Assembly: GCA_020796225.1 (NCBI GenBank)
Contig: CM036761.1
Span: forward strand, 33,748,928 to 33,812,927
DNA: 64,000 nucleotides
Source of the DNA: Arion vulgaris
Taxonomy: Eukaryota; Mollusca; Gastropoda; Stylommatophora; Arionidae
Direction of reading: 5' to 3'
Position 1 is the stretch's first letter; each line of letters begins with the position of its first letter. A program made the position numbers and the translations under genes. Below are positions 33,000-44,923 of this stretch, piece after piece. The notes beneath the pieces were generated by a model. That model worked only from the letters and a program-made list of their open reading frames with translations, made no database searches and was not told the origin of the DNA.

Positions 33000-34410
33000 A
33001 ATTAGTAGTTTCTGTGACTTAAGCACTTCAGTTCTTCAGCTGTGCTCCTCAGAGTTTATGGATTGCACTAACACATCTTCAGGTACTCACAAGGCTAACA
33101 CATTCATACACACACATTTGGCTCTACATACATTCTCGTAAGATATTCAAACATCAGGAAAAATCTTTCCAGCAATGGCGGAATGCGGAGGGCCATTCAG
33201 AATCAGGACTGTTTGATTCTGGATACGACTTTGCTAGCTCATTTCCACCATGTTTGGTCGGGTATTTTACAGTTTTGTTTGCCGAGCTACTGAGTTAGTG
33301 CTTGAGCAACGCTGTGAGCTATGAATGTTACATGGAATTCTTTTTGCTGCATCAACCGTGCGGTTGTTGTGGATATTCAGAAAATGGCAGACAGCGGTTA
33401 TGACGGACCGGCTCAATCTGCCGTATGCAGTGATATTGCGCTTGCAGAAAGCTGGATTTTGTTGTGATTGATGTTCCCTTCGACATGAATTGCAATTCAA
33501 GCGATGAACAGTTTTGTGTTGACACTTTAGCGACGGGCATATGCATTTATGCGGTGCAGGTTGCTTTTGTGGGTATGGCTGTTTCATTCTAGAATTAGTT
33601 CACACACACAGGAGACAGTTGTTAGCATTTCATGTGATATTCATTGGCACAGGAACGGAGCAATTATGGGGTGACCCATTGCAGTGAAGTTGGAACCGTA
33701 CATATAAACTATTCATACATACCCGTATCATTCAGATGTTAATACTTTCCATTACAATTCAGATCTTCATACATTCTTTTGTCATTCAGATCTTCATACA
33801 TTCTTTTGTCATTCAGATTTTAATACTTTCCCTTGCAATTCAAATCTTCCAATAACAAGTCCAGAGTGCAATGAAAATATTCTAAACTGAACTATTAAAA
33901 AAATTTGTACTTTAATCCGCAAATGTTTTCATTATCAGGAGCTTGAACGTAATAGTTTCTTTAATTTATTACATAATTTATCTTTTTTTGTTAGCATTGC
34001 CTTAAATGTTTTTTTTGCCATTTGATTGCACATCTTTTTCTGCTAATGTTTTTATTTAATGTTTTAAAATGTTGTTGTATGATGGTTGTATTTCATACTA
34101 GATTGTAAGATAATGCAACCATTGGCTATTATCAACTCAACTCAGAATAGCCAGTATAATGCTAGTCCAACACTCAACATAAAGACACTATAATCTAGTA
34201 GCATGTTATCAGGATCTGGTTTATTGGTAATGATATTACTAATGTATCAACATTATCTTATTGGTAATGATTCCAAATCATTGATTGTTATTGCGGTTTA
34301 GAAGTGTCAGAGTAGATTTCATCAATCATGTCCATTGTGACAACATCACTCTCATCATAGTGTGACTGAAATAGTCTTCATCTCTTGTCAGTTCTCCGGC
34401 CTTCTCTATC
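33000..34410. other. intergenic AT-rich stretch
   Basis: An open minus frame at 33267-33587 (106 residues, several Cys/His) has no family I recognise. A three-unit repeat of about 31-33 bp (ttcagatcttcatacattct) lies at 33760-33850. Nothing else is supported. Confidence 0.4.
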
Positions 34411-34414
34411 ATAG

Positions 34415-35010
34415 TTATGTTATTTGATCAACGTCATGGCACATTGGGCATTCCCATGCATGCTCTGCCTCCGCTGCAGCAGCCATCTCAAAGTTCACTT
34501 GCTCACCGTACCCATAAGAAGTTCTTCTTCTTCCAATGCACTTGTTAACCACTCTGTACGATTTGTGTGTAATCTGAGCCCAAGAGTGATTGTACATTGT
34601 GTCAGTTATGCGCCTACAAGTAGGCCAGCACATTTGATTTCTGAAATGTTTTTATTTCTTATTGTAGCTTCCTAGGTCCTACATCAGTCGCCTCTTACAA
34701 CATGCCTTGTAGGTTGTAGTGGTACTATTCTTTGCTTTCCTTGCGGCCGCTTACACAGGCGACATAAAAAATTGATTCAAATATTTTCTCTCTCTACCAC
34801 GAAGATGACACTGTCGGACATGTCCAAACTGAACTAATTCTGGCAAGCGGTTGAGTGTCTGAGACCTTATTCTTTAATATAGTTATCATTTATATGAGGA
34901 CTATCATCATAGCACTCGGACATGTCCATAGGTGCTCCGATCTCCACCTCAGCAAATCCAGCAGCGTCCACCGGCCCAGTATGCCAGTTCGATGTTGATT
35001 AATCAATCTC
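34415..35010 (-). mobile_element. SINE-B with LINE tail pieces
   Basis: Minus: LINE ends [17 protein letters not shown] (34415-34520) and [20 protein letters not shown] (34890-35010) flank a SINE-B copy (34525-34745). Confidence 0.65.
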
Positions 35011-35054
35011 TTTGCATATTTAGTATGTCGTCTTCTACGGGCTGCACCAATTTT

Positions 35055-35280
35055 GTTTGCGGCCATTAAATTCCACAGGCACATGTCCCCCCCCTTTCCT
35101 ACACCGCATAAAGAAGGTATTACAGGAAGTAACGATAGTTTTTTTAATGCAGTCAACTAAATTATGCCTTCACTTCCAAGTGGTGGTCTGGTAACAGGCT
35201 GTCTCACTGCAGTATATAGCTAAACGAGTATGGGCCAAAGATAGAATGTAGTAAAAAAATGCAGTTGTAAAAATGGATTC
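35055..35280. repeat. dispersed repeat I, copy 1
   Basis: About 225 bp nearly identical to 39115-39345 (shared GGCCATTAAAT, CACATGTCCCCCCCCT, GGTGGTCTGGTAACAGGCTG, TGGGCCAAAGATAGAATGTA). Confidence 0.9.
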
Positions 35281-35397
35281 TTTAATATAGTGTTTTGTTA
35301 ATGTCCTGTTGCTACCATCGTCTTGGTCGTCCCTTGCCTTGCAAGCTTTTAAATCTTTTTTTAACTTGCCTGTGTCATGCCATAGATACCTCATACT

Positions 35398-35570
35398 CCT
35401 TCTTATTCTTTGCGTTCATTCTTTACGACCAATTTTAATCACTCTTTGTGATATGTTTGATCTTTGCCAAGAACGTGTATACGTTGCATATTAGTTTGGT
35501 AGGCCCCTAAACGCATTGACTTCTACACGCTTAGGACACATGCATCCGATTTCAGCCAAACCATAGAACC
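35398..35570 (-). mobile_element. SINE-A copy, truncated
   Basis: Tail and middle only (tttgcgttcattctttacga to catccgatttcagccaaacc on +); the tRNA-like head is missing. Confidence 0.75.
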
Positions 35571-35734
35571 TCATACTATCTAACCTCTAGATTTCCAAGG
35601 CTTCTTCTCATTTCTTTTCTGCAGTCTCCTTTGTTATAAATTATGAAGTCAAGATATTGACTATGTAACATGTTCAATTTCTTCATCATTCATAGTAATT
35701 ATGGTTTGGCAACTTGTCCTGTCAGCAGATATAA

Positions 35735-35890
35735 TAACTACTTCTGATGTTGGAGAATGCTTGCCTGTATGGCAGGGGACACTGATAATAAGGAAAGCAG
35801 GCCTTCATGCAAACATCAGCCAGAAGTCACCATACCAGGCGTGCTGACAACATCTGAATTTATAGTGGGCGAATGCAGAAGAAGAAGAAA
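35735..35890. mobile_element. SINE-H copy with AAG tail
   Basis: Reads GGCAGGGGACACTGATAATA, then TCATGCAAACATCAGCCAGA, ending gcagaagaagaagaaat. Confidence 0.65.
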
Positions 35891-36189
35891 TAATTTTGCG
35901 CCTTCACCAGTTGAAGATATAATCAGAGACACAAGGAAAACCAAGATGTGGATGGACAGACAATATTAAAGAAATACTACAACAACATGAGTTCGCAACA
36001 GCTGCTGTGACACTCTTGATCCAACAACAAGAACTTCAACTTCCTACCACTCTTCATTGCATAAGTGTTGAGATAAGACAAGGCAGTGCTGCATAGTATC
36101 ATGAATCACCACAAGTTGTTGTGACTATTAATTTTTATGAGGAAATCATGTGAAAGGGTTTAATTGGAAGACTTTTGTGTACAGATTAT

Positions 36190-36375
36190 GTGGAATCTGC
36201 AGGGAAAATGGAAAAGGGGATGTTTTAAACAGACCTGGAGACGAAGTCTTCTTGAGGAACTGAAGGGTGCTTGACTATCCTGGGAGGCCATAAAGAAAAT
36301 AGCCAGATACCAGGAAAGGTAGTGAACAACTGTTGAGACCCAATGCCCCACAAGGAGCGGAGAGGAATAAGACGT
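36190..36375 (+). mobile_element. LINE tail fragment
   Basis: Same tail as 17190-17345 (gacctggagacgaagt, ctgaagggtgcttgactatc, acaaggagcggagaggaata). Confidence 0.65.
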
Positions 36376-36754
36376 AGACAAAGTGATATACAGAGTTATT
36401 GGCAGGGATATTGTTTTAAAATTATTGTATTTCAAATATGTAGAGGTTGAATTTACATGTTTTTGAATCCCTTTTAAAAAAATATGTATTTTCTTTGAGA
36501 GAGACTGACAAATTTAAAACGTGTTCTTATTTTTCATATTAAAGTTGTTAAGCCACTATAAGTAAATTCTTTGCTTCCAGTATTATTTTTGTACTTATAT
36601 CTTTTCTTCTTAACTCTTTGTAGATGCACTGTCACATAGTGTGGCAGATGATCATGACTAAAAATATGAAGCACCCCATAATGTAGTATTTTGTGTAATA
36701 AAAATGAAGATTGTATAAAAGCAGGGTTTTTCAGGTGCATCTGAAATGAAAATT

Positions 36755-36990
36755 AGGCATATACTTTACAGGATGTAGTCATTAACCACAGTAAACGATT
36801 CGTTGATTTTCTAGGCACATTTATACTTTCAGTAGTTTGTCATTGCTTTCTGAACAGTGGAGTCCATTTTTACCGTTTGTAAAAATCCATGGACACAAAT
36901 TTGCTTCCAAACTGCCTGCCAGCGAATTTGAACCACTTACGCTTGGGTTGAGATTGAACAACTACCACTTAAACTACAGACGCCCACCAA
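36755..36990 (-). mobile_element. SINE-F copy
   Basis: Minus strand starts TGGGCGTCTGTAGTTTAAGT; body with GGCAGTTTGGAAGCAAATTT; far end GGCATATACTTTACAGGATG on +. Confidence 0.8.
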
Positions 36991-37229
36991 GTACATCTAC
37001 TAAGTAAATATATATATTACCTTGATCAAGTGCAGGACTTGAGTTCCACATCATTTAGCAAGCATTTTCAGTGGGACAATGAGAAAATAATGAAGCGCTT
37101 GAATAATATCAACAGTTAATTTCTATTATCTTTGTGCACAATATTTTGAATACACTTTATTTATGTAACATCCCAGTTTTATTAGTTTTGGTTGATTCCT
37201 TTGATTTAGCTCCACATATAATAGCTTTC

Positions 37230-37445
37230 TGTGGCATAGCAATAGTGAACTCAACCACAACCCAAGTGTACCTGTTTCAAACTCAGTGACAGGCAGTTTG
37301 GAAGCAAATTTTTACAGTGGATTTTTACGAAAGGTAAAAATAGAACTTACTGTTCATAAAGCAATGGCAAACTACTGAACATATAAGTGGTGCCTAGAAA
37401 ATCAACAACTCATTTACTGTGGTTGATGGCCAAGTCCTGAATTTA
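37230..37445 (+). mobile_element. SINE-F copy
   Basis: Plus orientation: GTGGCATAGCAATAGTGAAC, GTTTCAAACTCAGTGACAGG, ending in TTGATGGCCAAGTCCTG. Confidence 0.75.
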
Positions 37446-37504
37446 TGTAATATTACTTCTTTTCTCAGGTGAACTATGTAATCTTACAGCACTTGACCTA
37501 TCTT

Positions 37505-37645
37505 CTTCTTAAGTTCGTTCGCTATGGTTTCAAGCACAGTCAGGGTGCTGGTATCACACGTCTGACTGATTTTTGCGTCAAGGCATGCTTTCCTTTTTAT
37601 CAGTGTCCCTCTCAATACAGTCATGCCTTCTCCAACTTCAAAGGT
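37505..37645. mobile_element. SINE-H copy
   Basis: Contains GTCTGACTGATTTTTGCGTC and TTTTTATCAGTGTCCCTC; preceded by tcttcttctt. Confidence 0.6.
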
Positions 37646-37934
37646 AATGACCCACCTCACAATGTGATTCTTGTTGTTTTCAAGTGTTTGCATCACTTTG
37701 AAAACAAGAAGGACTTAAGTGCAAAGTGACTTCTTAAGTGCAAGAAGGACTCATAGCAAAGTGACATCATGGACCAGTAAACAAAATTGTGTGTTTTCAC
37801 TAGCAAATTTTGGGAACCATTGTAGATTAATTTAGGTTGCAAGTGGATTCGTTATTGGACTGACTTCATATCACCTGCGACAGACCTATAGGTGCTCATT
37901 GTCCCATAACAGATTCTGGAAGGAATGCAGAGTC

Positions 37935-38060
37935 AGTGAAGTGTCTGGTCGAATGGATTAGAGCTCGACTTCCATGTGGGAGACTCAGGTTCAATCCACG
38001 GTAAGGCCAAGGAGTTTTTTTGCAATCAGGGGCATTTTCTTCTTCTTCTTCTAACCAGGG
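37935..38060 (+). mobile_element. tRNA-like SINE head (single copy)
   Basis: Reads GTCTGGTCGAATGGATTAGA, then CTCAGGTTCAATCC, a convincing A/B box pair. The sequence then runs into tcttcttcttctt. Confidence 0.55.
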
Positions 38061-38159
38061 CTGCAAGTTTTCACTCTTGGGCAGCCAATGCCAGTTTGTA
38101 GAATCTGCATGTGTTCTGTAATTGTGGAAGACTAGTGTAAAGGAGAATAGGAATGGCCA

Positions 38160-38680
38160 AGGATAATTTCAATAGTATGAGAAAGTTACTGACATCCAAA
38201 CAAATCACAAACAGGCTAAAAATGAGAATGATCAAATGCTATATATATCCTATATTAATGTATGGCTCGAAACATGGACAATGAACAAGCAGTTAGAAGA
38301 CAGAATTGATGCATTTTAGATGTGGATATATAGAAGAATAGGCAGAGTTTCATGGACAGAAAAACAGACCAGTAAACAAGTTTTAGGAAAACTAGGCATG
38401 AAGAAACAATTATTAAGAGAAATAAAATTCAGACAAGTAAAGTATTTTGGGCACATAAAAAGACATGACACCATGATAAAACATTTACTAGAGGGGAAAG
38501 TTGAGGGAGAAGAGCAAGAGGAAGACCGAGAGATAAGTGGGAGGAAACTTTAAGAAATGGACAGGTTACAGTCTGGCAGAGTGCAACACAAGGCGAAAGA
38601 CAGAGGATGCTGGAGATTCATTGCAGCCAACCTTCGATGTGGAGACGGCACCTGATGATGATGATGAGTGTAAAGGGTAT
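38160..38680 (+). mobile_element. LINE RT C-terminal fragment, copy 1 of a near-identical pair
   Basis: Encodes WIYRRIGRVSWTEKQTSKQV, then LLREIKFRQVKYFGHIKRHD. The same stretch recurs with few changes at 41560-42060. Small indels break the frame in both. Confidence 0.9.
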
Positions 38681-39110
38681 TATGAACAGATGGGTGTGGT
38701 GGGAGGAGGGAGTTCTTGTCTAGCTTTATGCAGTCCAGGACATTCAAGCAAGATATGTTGTACTGTCTCACATGAATGACTGCACTTTCTACAGTGTGGT
38801 AGGTGTGGTGGGTTTATTCTGTGTAGGTGGTAATTCAGTCCAACATGTTCTGTTCTTAACTGAAAGATAGTGCTTTGATCTTTTCTTTGTAGCAGATTTA
38901 TATTGTCCTTGGGGTTTGGTCTATTCATCTCTGCATACATGTCCCGACCAGCCGTCCCCATAGCCCATCGGTTCAGCCAATCTTCTCTGGAGTTGTTTTT
39001 CAGAATCTGTTTTATACTTTGTATGCTAACAGGTTTGTCTATTTGTGGTTTTATGATCAATCAGGGCATAAAAATAATTCCTAACCTGTAAAGTTTCACC
39101 ATGACTGCTC
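38680..39110 (-). mobile_element. LINE C-terminal fragment (RNase H type)
   Basis: Encodes QSTIFQLRTEHVGLNYHLHR, then HCRKCSHSCETVQHILLECP: the Cys/His-rich end after RNase H. It converges tail to tail with the + fragment before it. Confidence 0.8.
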
Positions 39111-39114
39111 TAGC

Positions 39115-39345
39115 CATGTGGCCATTAAATACCACAGACACATGTCCCCCCCCTGTCCTACACCGTTTAAAGACAGTATTACAGGAAGTAACGATAGTTT
39201 TTTTCATGCAGTCAATTAAATTAGGCCTTCTATTCCTAGTGGTGGTCTGGTAACAGGCTGTCTCACTGCAGTATAGCTAAACGAGTATGGGCCAAAGATA
39301 GAATGTAGTAAAAAAATGCAGTTGTAAAAATGGATATGCTGTGTA
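39115..39345. repeat. dispersed repeat I, copy 2
   Basis: Same orientation and near-identical to 35055-35280. No coding or terminal-repeat signature was found. Confidence 0.9.
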
Positions 39346-39349
39346 GAAA

Positions 39350-40360
39350 GTAGCAGGTATTACAACCTTATTGCAAACTGAAGCATAATGTAACAAACAG
39401 CATTATCAATACGAACAAAGAAGAAGAAGTGGAATAGTAGGGTTTGCATGCTGAGTTTTTTTATGAATATATTCCATCTTTCATGGTAATATGATTTGAT
39501 ATGTGAATTTGCTGTATGTGGGTATTTCTGAATAATGGTTAGATTGAAAATATATTAATTTTGAATTACATTTTTCAAATACAAATCTATTTTACAATTT
39601 CTGTCTTTAGTTTGATGTTTGTTGTTTGTTTGTAAAGACATGTTTGTTTGTCTGTAAGGAGAGAAAGTTCAACGATTTTCTTATGATATGCCTTAGACAT
39701 ATTCTCAGTTTAAAGGACCATATAAGAAACAAACACATGTTCAAGAGAGAGAGAGAGCAGAAATTCCAAACCTGTACACTCTCCTCAAGGAGAGACATCT
39801 CCGTCGGTTGTGCAAAGTTTCTCGCTTGAAAGATGGTCAAATTCCTAAGGATCTCCTATTATGGAGAGTTAATTTCTGACAGGAGACAGACCCCAAATTA
39901 GAAATAAGGATGTATGTACTCATGATTTGAAGCCTCTTGACATAAACATGGAAAAGAGGAGATGCATATGGATAAAGGAGGTTTGGAGTGGGCTGTTGAA
40001 TTTTGAGCACAGTCTCAGAACATGTCCTGCACGACTATCTCCTATATGTTTTTTTCTAGAACTTGATGCTGGCCCTACAACACAACACTACATTCAAAAC
40101 TACATGGCACCAGCGATGAGCTCCAGACAACAGTCGACTTCATAATAGGAACATGTCTGACGGTATAATCATCAAAATAGCGATCGCAAAGAAGAAGCAC
40201 AGTCTGATCAAACAAGCAGAGAAAAAGAAGCTTTATTCCAGGAGGCAATTTCATCTTGAGAGACGTGTATCAACATTTTGATGTGATAATTGTAACAAAG
40301 GCTGTTACTCGCACATTATACTTTACAGTCACTAACGGGGTTGCGAAGTTAGTTAGTTAG
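39350..40360. other. intergenic, nothing recognised
   Basis: Short ORFs on both strands (for example 39607-39840 and 39927-40145) lack recognisable domains. Confidence 0.4.
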
Positions 40361-40369
40361 TCTTTCCTC

Positions 40370-41450
40370 TTGGGCCTGTGGGCGGCGCATAGGGCAGAGG
40401 TCATAGCTCTTCCATGTCTCGCGGTTCGTTGCTATTTGTTTTAAGTCTTTAATGTTTACTAGGCCAGAGCCAACTATAAACTACTGGGCCTTCGGGCTCA
40501 GGTAAGAATTGTGGAAATCAGACCCCAACTACACCACGTGACCTCGCATTCCAGTATTGGTGTATATAGACGAATTCATTTTAAAATCAACACAAAATGC
40601 TAACTCGAAGTCATATTATCCAACAAGTTAAGTTTAACAATAAGGAATATCAATATAATGAATATGTTTCACCAACAAATAACCATAGACTCACCGAATT
40701 GAGTAAAATTGCAAAAAGCGTGCAGTGTTCTATCAAACATCTGTATTTTCCAGATCCCTTTTCTTATCTAGGTCAGGGAATACCTGGCCAGTTGTCTGGC
40801 CTGTGCTAGAGCCAGGCTGTGACTAGGCCCATCGTTGAGCCTTCTCTGGTGATGGTTCTACGCAGAGTCTCTCTTGGTCTTCCTCGTTTTCTTTTTCCTC
40901 TGGTGTCCATATGAGGGATTGGTAAGGGAGTCTTTTCTCATCCATTCTAAGTGTGTGGCCGATGTAGTTCCAGCGGCGCTTTCTTATAAAATTTGATACA
41001 TTTTCTTGCTTGGTCTCTTGTCTTATTTGTGTATTGGTTGCGAAGTACCTACTTAAAATTCAGTCAGAAGTGACATGTAAGACGCCATGACTAAAACTGA
41101 ATTCGTAGCAAGCGAACCAAAAACAAAAATAAACAGTAAACAAAATGATCTTAAACTGTTGGATCAGTACTGTCCAACGTTTGACTCTTGAAAAATTACA
41201 CATTTGACTCAGTCCGAATTTGAAACCACCTTCAGAACGACAGGCAAACATCTTAACCAGTTCGCCATAGATAATCCCTATAATAATAATAATTTCTCTC
41301 GTACCATTATAGGTTACATAGGGCCTGCAAGTAATTTCTCCATACCGCTCTATCCTGGGCAACTCGCCCAATCTCCTCCATGGAACTGTGTCAGGGCATA
41401 CTATGCCGCTGGGTGTCGGTACTTTTTTACGTGACCAGGGCAAAAAAATT
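40370..41450 (-). mobile_element. LINE fragments, antisense
   Basis: 40370-41050 has phrases typical of antisense RT tails (tggtcttcctcgttttc, gatgtagttccagcggcgct). 41270-41440 minus encodes RRLGELPRIERYGEITCRPY, then VTYNGTRE, as in the 30060 family. A SINE-H piece lies between at 41055-41110. Confidence 0.55.
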
Positions 41451-41559
41451 ACAGTAAATATTTAGGTATAAAATGTACTGAATTTAACATTAATTTGTTA
41501 TTATTTATCTATCTAAACAAAACCTAGCATCAAATCATGCAATAATGTGTCTCTAAACA

Positions 41560-42060
41560 AAGAATAGTATGAGAAAGTTACTGACATCCAAACAAATCAC
41601 AAACAGGTTAAAAATGAGAATGATCAAATGCTATATATATCCTATATTAATGTATGACTCGGAAACATGGACAATTCACAAGCAGTTAGAAGACAGAATT
41701 GATGCATTTGAGATGTGGATATATAGAAGAATAGGCAGAGTTTCATGAACAGAAAAACAGACAAATAAACAAGTTTTAGGAAAACTAGGCATGAAGAAAC
41801 AATTATTAAGAGAAATAAAATTCAGACAAGTAAAGTATTTTGGGCACATAAAAGACATGACACCATGATAAAACATTTACTAGAGGGGAAAGTTGAGGGG
41901 AAGAGCAAGAGGAAGACCGAGAGATAAGTGGGAGGAAAACTTTAAGAAATGGACAGGTTACAGTCTGGCAGTGTGCAACACCAAGGCGAAAGACAGGATG
42001 CTGGAGATTCATTGCAGCCAACCTTCGATGTGGAGACGGCACCTGGTGATGATGAAACAA
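41560..42060 (+). mobile_element. LINE RT C-terminal fragment, copy 2 of the pair
   Basis: Matches 38200-38680 over about 430 bp, including RGRARGRPRDKWEENFKKWT. Differences are mainly single bases and short indels. Confidence 0.9.
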
Positions 42061-42179
42061 AGAATACATTTTTTGAACGATGTACTTGGCTGTTTAAGCT
42101 GTTTTTTTCCCATCTTCAGAATGCAGCATGCTTTGTTTTCAATGTTTGAAATGTTATAGTTTTGATTCAGAAAGCATTT

Positions 42180-44380
42180 CCGTATTCATCCGAATAGACT
42201 TGAAGTTGCACACGTTGTTAAAGGAAATTTCCCCGAAGAGGGACCACACACATTAACTGTTCAGCACTTGTACAGTATGCTCGGATGCACAATTTCCCCC
42301 TCCCGTCAGAAATGCTAGTTCTTGAAAATCGTTCAGTGAAAGTAGGAAAATAAATATAGACAAGTAATGGATGAACGGAACTGACCTGTTTGCTCTCCCC
42401 ATTGTCTTTGGAAGTCAAGTAGAGAAGAAGTTCTGATGACAATCCGAAGAGAGTCGTGAAAGTATGGGAGCTGTATTTACTCGCAACTATTTGAAGCATT
42501 CATTGGCTGTTCTTCTTTAAAGCAACAACAAACCTTAAATTATCCTGTTGTTTAGTGCAAAGAGAAACTTAACTTACAAAGTGTAGCTCAGTCTATACGG
42601 CGCAGCGTTGTTTCTCGTGGACAAGCAAGGATCATGTTTAATTTAACGGTACTTTAGCTTTGTTAAGAAGTGCATATGAAATTCACAAGACGTGTTGTCA
42701 TTTCGTACCCGAAGATCTCAACTCTAGCTCTGTTTCCCAAGTCGTATCTGTCTTTTGGTGGAAGTACGTTCATGTACAAAAACGATGCAAATGTCACGCT
42801 GCCTGACTTGAAAATGAATTTAGTAAACGAGTTTTGAGAATAGGGAGGTATGTGACGCCATGTTCTTAGAGGAAGGTGATACAGTCCAAATTATAACATC
42901 CGCATTCAGGTACATAAATGCTTTTAATAAATTCAAAAACTTGCGGCAACTGCAAAGTTTTCAAATCCACTGCAGTTCTCTTCCCTGCTACTGGATTGTC
43001 CATTATCACTGCCAACACCATCAGCAAAATCTGCATCAGCAATATCTACATCAGCAAAATCTACATCAGCAATATCTACATCAGCAAAATCTACAACAAA
43101 ACTGCTTTGCTTAATGCGGGTAAGTCTACCTTTTAATTTGAACTATGTAGTGTATAGTATTTATTAATTGACATTTATGAAGTCTATTACATTTATAATT
43201 CTGCTGATTGGGACATGATTTTGTGGTTTTTCCCTTTGCTCGGCAAGTTGCTCTAATCTCGTTCATTTGCAGCTCATGGGACAACAGATTAACCGTGAAG
43301 GACTTCCAATCCTAGGGTTTGGGTCCTTTATGAGGTAGGTTATCTGGCACTGCATATACAGAAGTACTCCTCACAAGTGTTCCTCATAAAGCAAGTACCA
43401 TAACGTTATGAGAATATAGGCATATTTTCATTACGTTTGTGCAGGGCATTCTTACCAAATTGCCTCTCTTGGCTGGTTGCTTTCGTCTTCAGCACATTGA
43501 TTTTCTAGAATAGACTGCGGTCTTATTCGAATGTTGAACCTGTTACAATGTGAAGTCAAGAGCAAGAGTACTAGCCCGCTAGAATCTCTCAATATTATCT
43601 TGAAGAACATTACTATAGCAGCAAAATGGCAAATAATGGAAATGAAACCAGGCCACACACACAATGACGTCTATATGGTAAAATGATGTGTCGTTATCTG
43701 TGGTTAGCGTTTGAATTTTATGTTGAAATAATTACTAGCCAGTAAGTAGGCTAGACACCCACATGTGGCTTTGAGATGGAATCAGAAAGGCAAGAGATTT
43801 AGGGGTGACCTAGAGAGACATGGAGACGAACTTTTAGACAGAGAAAGAGAAGAGGCGGGAAAAACTTGGAATGGGCTAAACTGGCTTGTTCAAGACAGAT
43901 CTGGTTAGGGTAGTGTAACACAGCACAGTATTGATTGTTGTTAAATGTTTTGATACACGTTTGTAAAATTAACACAAAGTACATATTTTATCATTCTCAA
44001 GAGAAGTAAAGAAACGTTATATGAGTTAATACTGAATGGCGGTCAACAACCGATACCATTTCTTCATATTTCCAATCCAACTGCTTAATGGAACCATCAT
44101 TGACGTTTAACTTCTTGCAGGAAAACTTACAGTCAAATCATATATGTGTATTCTTGAGGTTGGGGCCGCTGTGTTGTTTTGTTAACATTTTACTACTGTG
44201 TTGCTTTGGTTATTGGTTATTGAAGTGACGTTACAGCACTCCGGGAAGTACCATTGGTGCCCAGTCTTCTCTAAAGATGTCGTAGGGCATACACACTGAT
44301 GGTTCCTGTTACTCGTTGCTTAGACACACTCCTCTCTCTTCCCATCAAGCACACAGCTCTACTTGTACAATGGGTATTCC
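42180..44380. other. upstream flank of rolling stone-like gene
   Basis: Mostly unique sequence. It includes a 15-bp tandem repeat (43022-43107), a spliceable-looking 62-bp ORF (43273-43334, acceptor ttcatttgcag, donor ATGAG|gtaggt) that does not join gene 2 in frame, and a short LINE tail at about 43745-43915. A promoter could be here but no motif was assigned. Confidence 0.4.
43022..43107. repeat. 15-bp tandem repeat (ATCTACATCAGCAAA)
   Basis: About five to six units of AAAATCTACATCAGC / AATATCTACATCAGC. Confidence 0.9.
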
Positions 44381-44387
44381 TTAAATC

Positions 44388-44531
44388 CAGTGGCGGCTCG
44401 TCATTAAGGGTAACTGGGGCCGGGCCCCACCAAAAATAATGTGTAACGTGTATTTATTATTTTATAAATTAAAACATTTTTCCGAAAATGTGTCTGGCCC
44501 ACCAACAAAAAATGATCCCGAGCCGCCACTG
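44388..44531. mobile_element. hAT-type MITE, 144 bp, 8-bp target duplication
   Basis: Ends CAGTGGCGGCTCG and CGAGCCGCCACTG are perfect inverted repeats, flanked by CTTAAATC at 44380-44387 and 44532-44539. The 8-bp duplication and CAGTG ends are typical of hAT. A related element starts at 63875. Confidence 0.92.
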
Positions 44532-44797
44532 CTTAAATCACTGGATTGATTCAACATCACTTTTAGTGTTAAAACTGTGTTGATTTATTTTTCTTCAAGC
44601 TTTCTTTTATTATTATTGTTAATGTTTGCGCAGGTTGAAAATCTGGACAGGGTGTCTTCGTTTTTATTTCAACAAAAGTTGCCAGGTGTTGCAAACAAAT
44701 CAGCTGTAAAATTGATTTGACTTTTGTAACATATTTCAGTTTGTCTGTTTTATACAAAAATATTTGGTTGTTTACTTGAAATTTCATCAGAAAATCC

Positions 44798-44923
44798 ATG
44801 AGTCACATGATCTCATTGCGTCCGACACCATCCAAGTACATCTGTCAAGAACTGCTGAAAGAATTTTCAATAAACAGATTCTGTTTAAATCATTACGAAT
44901 TTGTGGATTTCACCATATTTGAG
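44798..44923 (+). CDS. rost: rolling stone-like exon 1 (start codon)
   Basis: ATG at 44798 is the first after an in-frame TGA at about 44777. It has 42 codons, MSHMISLRPTPSKYICQELL and then KEFSINRFCLNHYEFVDFTI, ending TTTGAG|gtcagt in phase 0. The C..E...F....F.L.H pattern is what the family carries just before the QW of exon 2. ATG 44807 is an alternative start. Confidence 0.7.

Noticed and set aside
42860..43136. Two overlapping ORFs of 72-84 codons
   Set aside because: Half of each is a 15-bp tandem repeat and no splice path to neighbouring exons keeps frame.
43273..43334. 62-bp open stretch with good acceptor and donor (LMGQQINREGLPILGFGSFM)
   Set aside because: Its phase does not join exon 2 of the rolling stone-like gene, while 44798-44923 joins in frame and carries family motifs. 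It could still be a 5' UTR exon.
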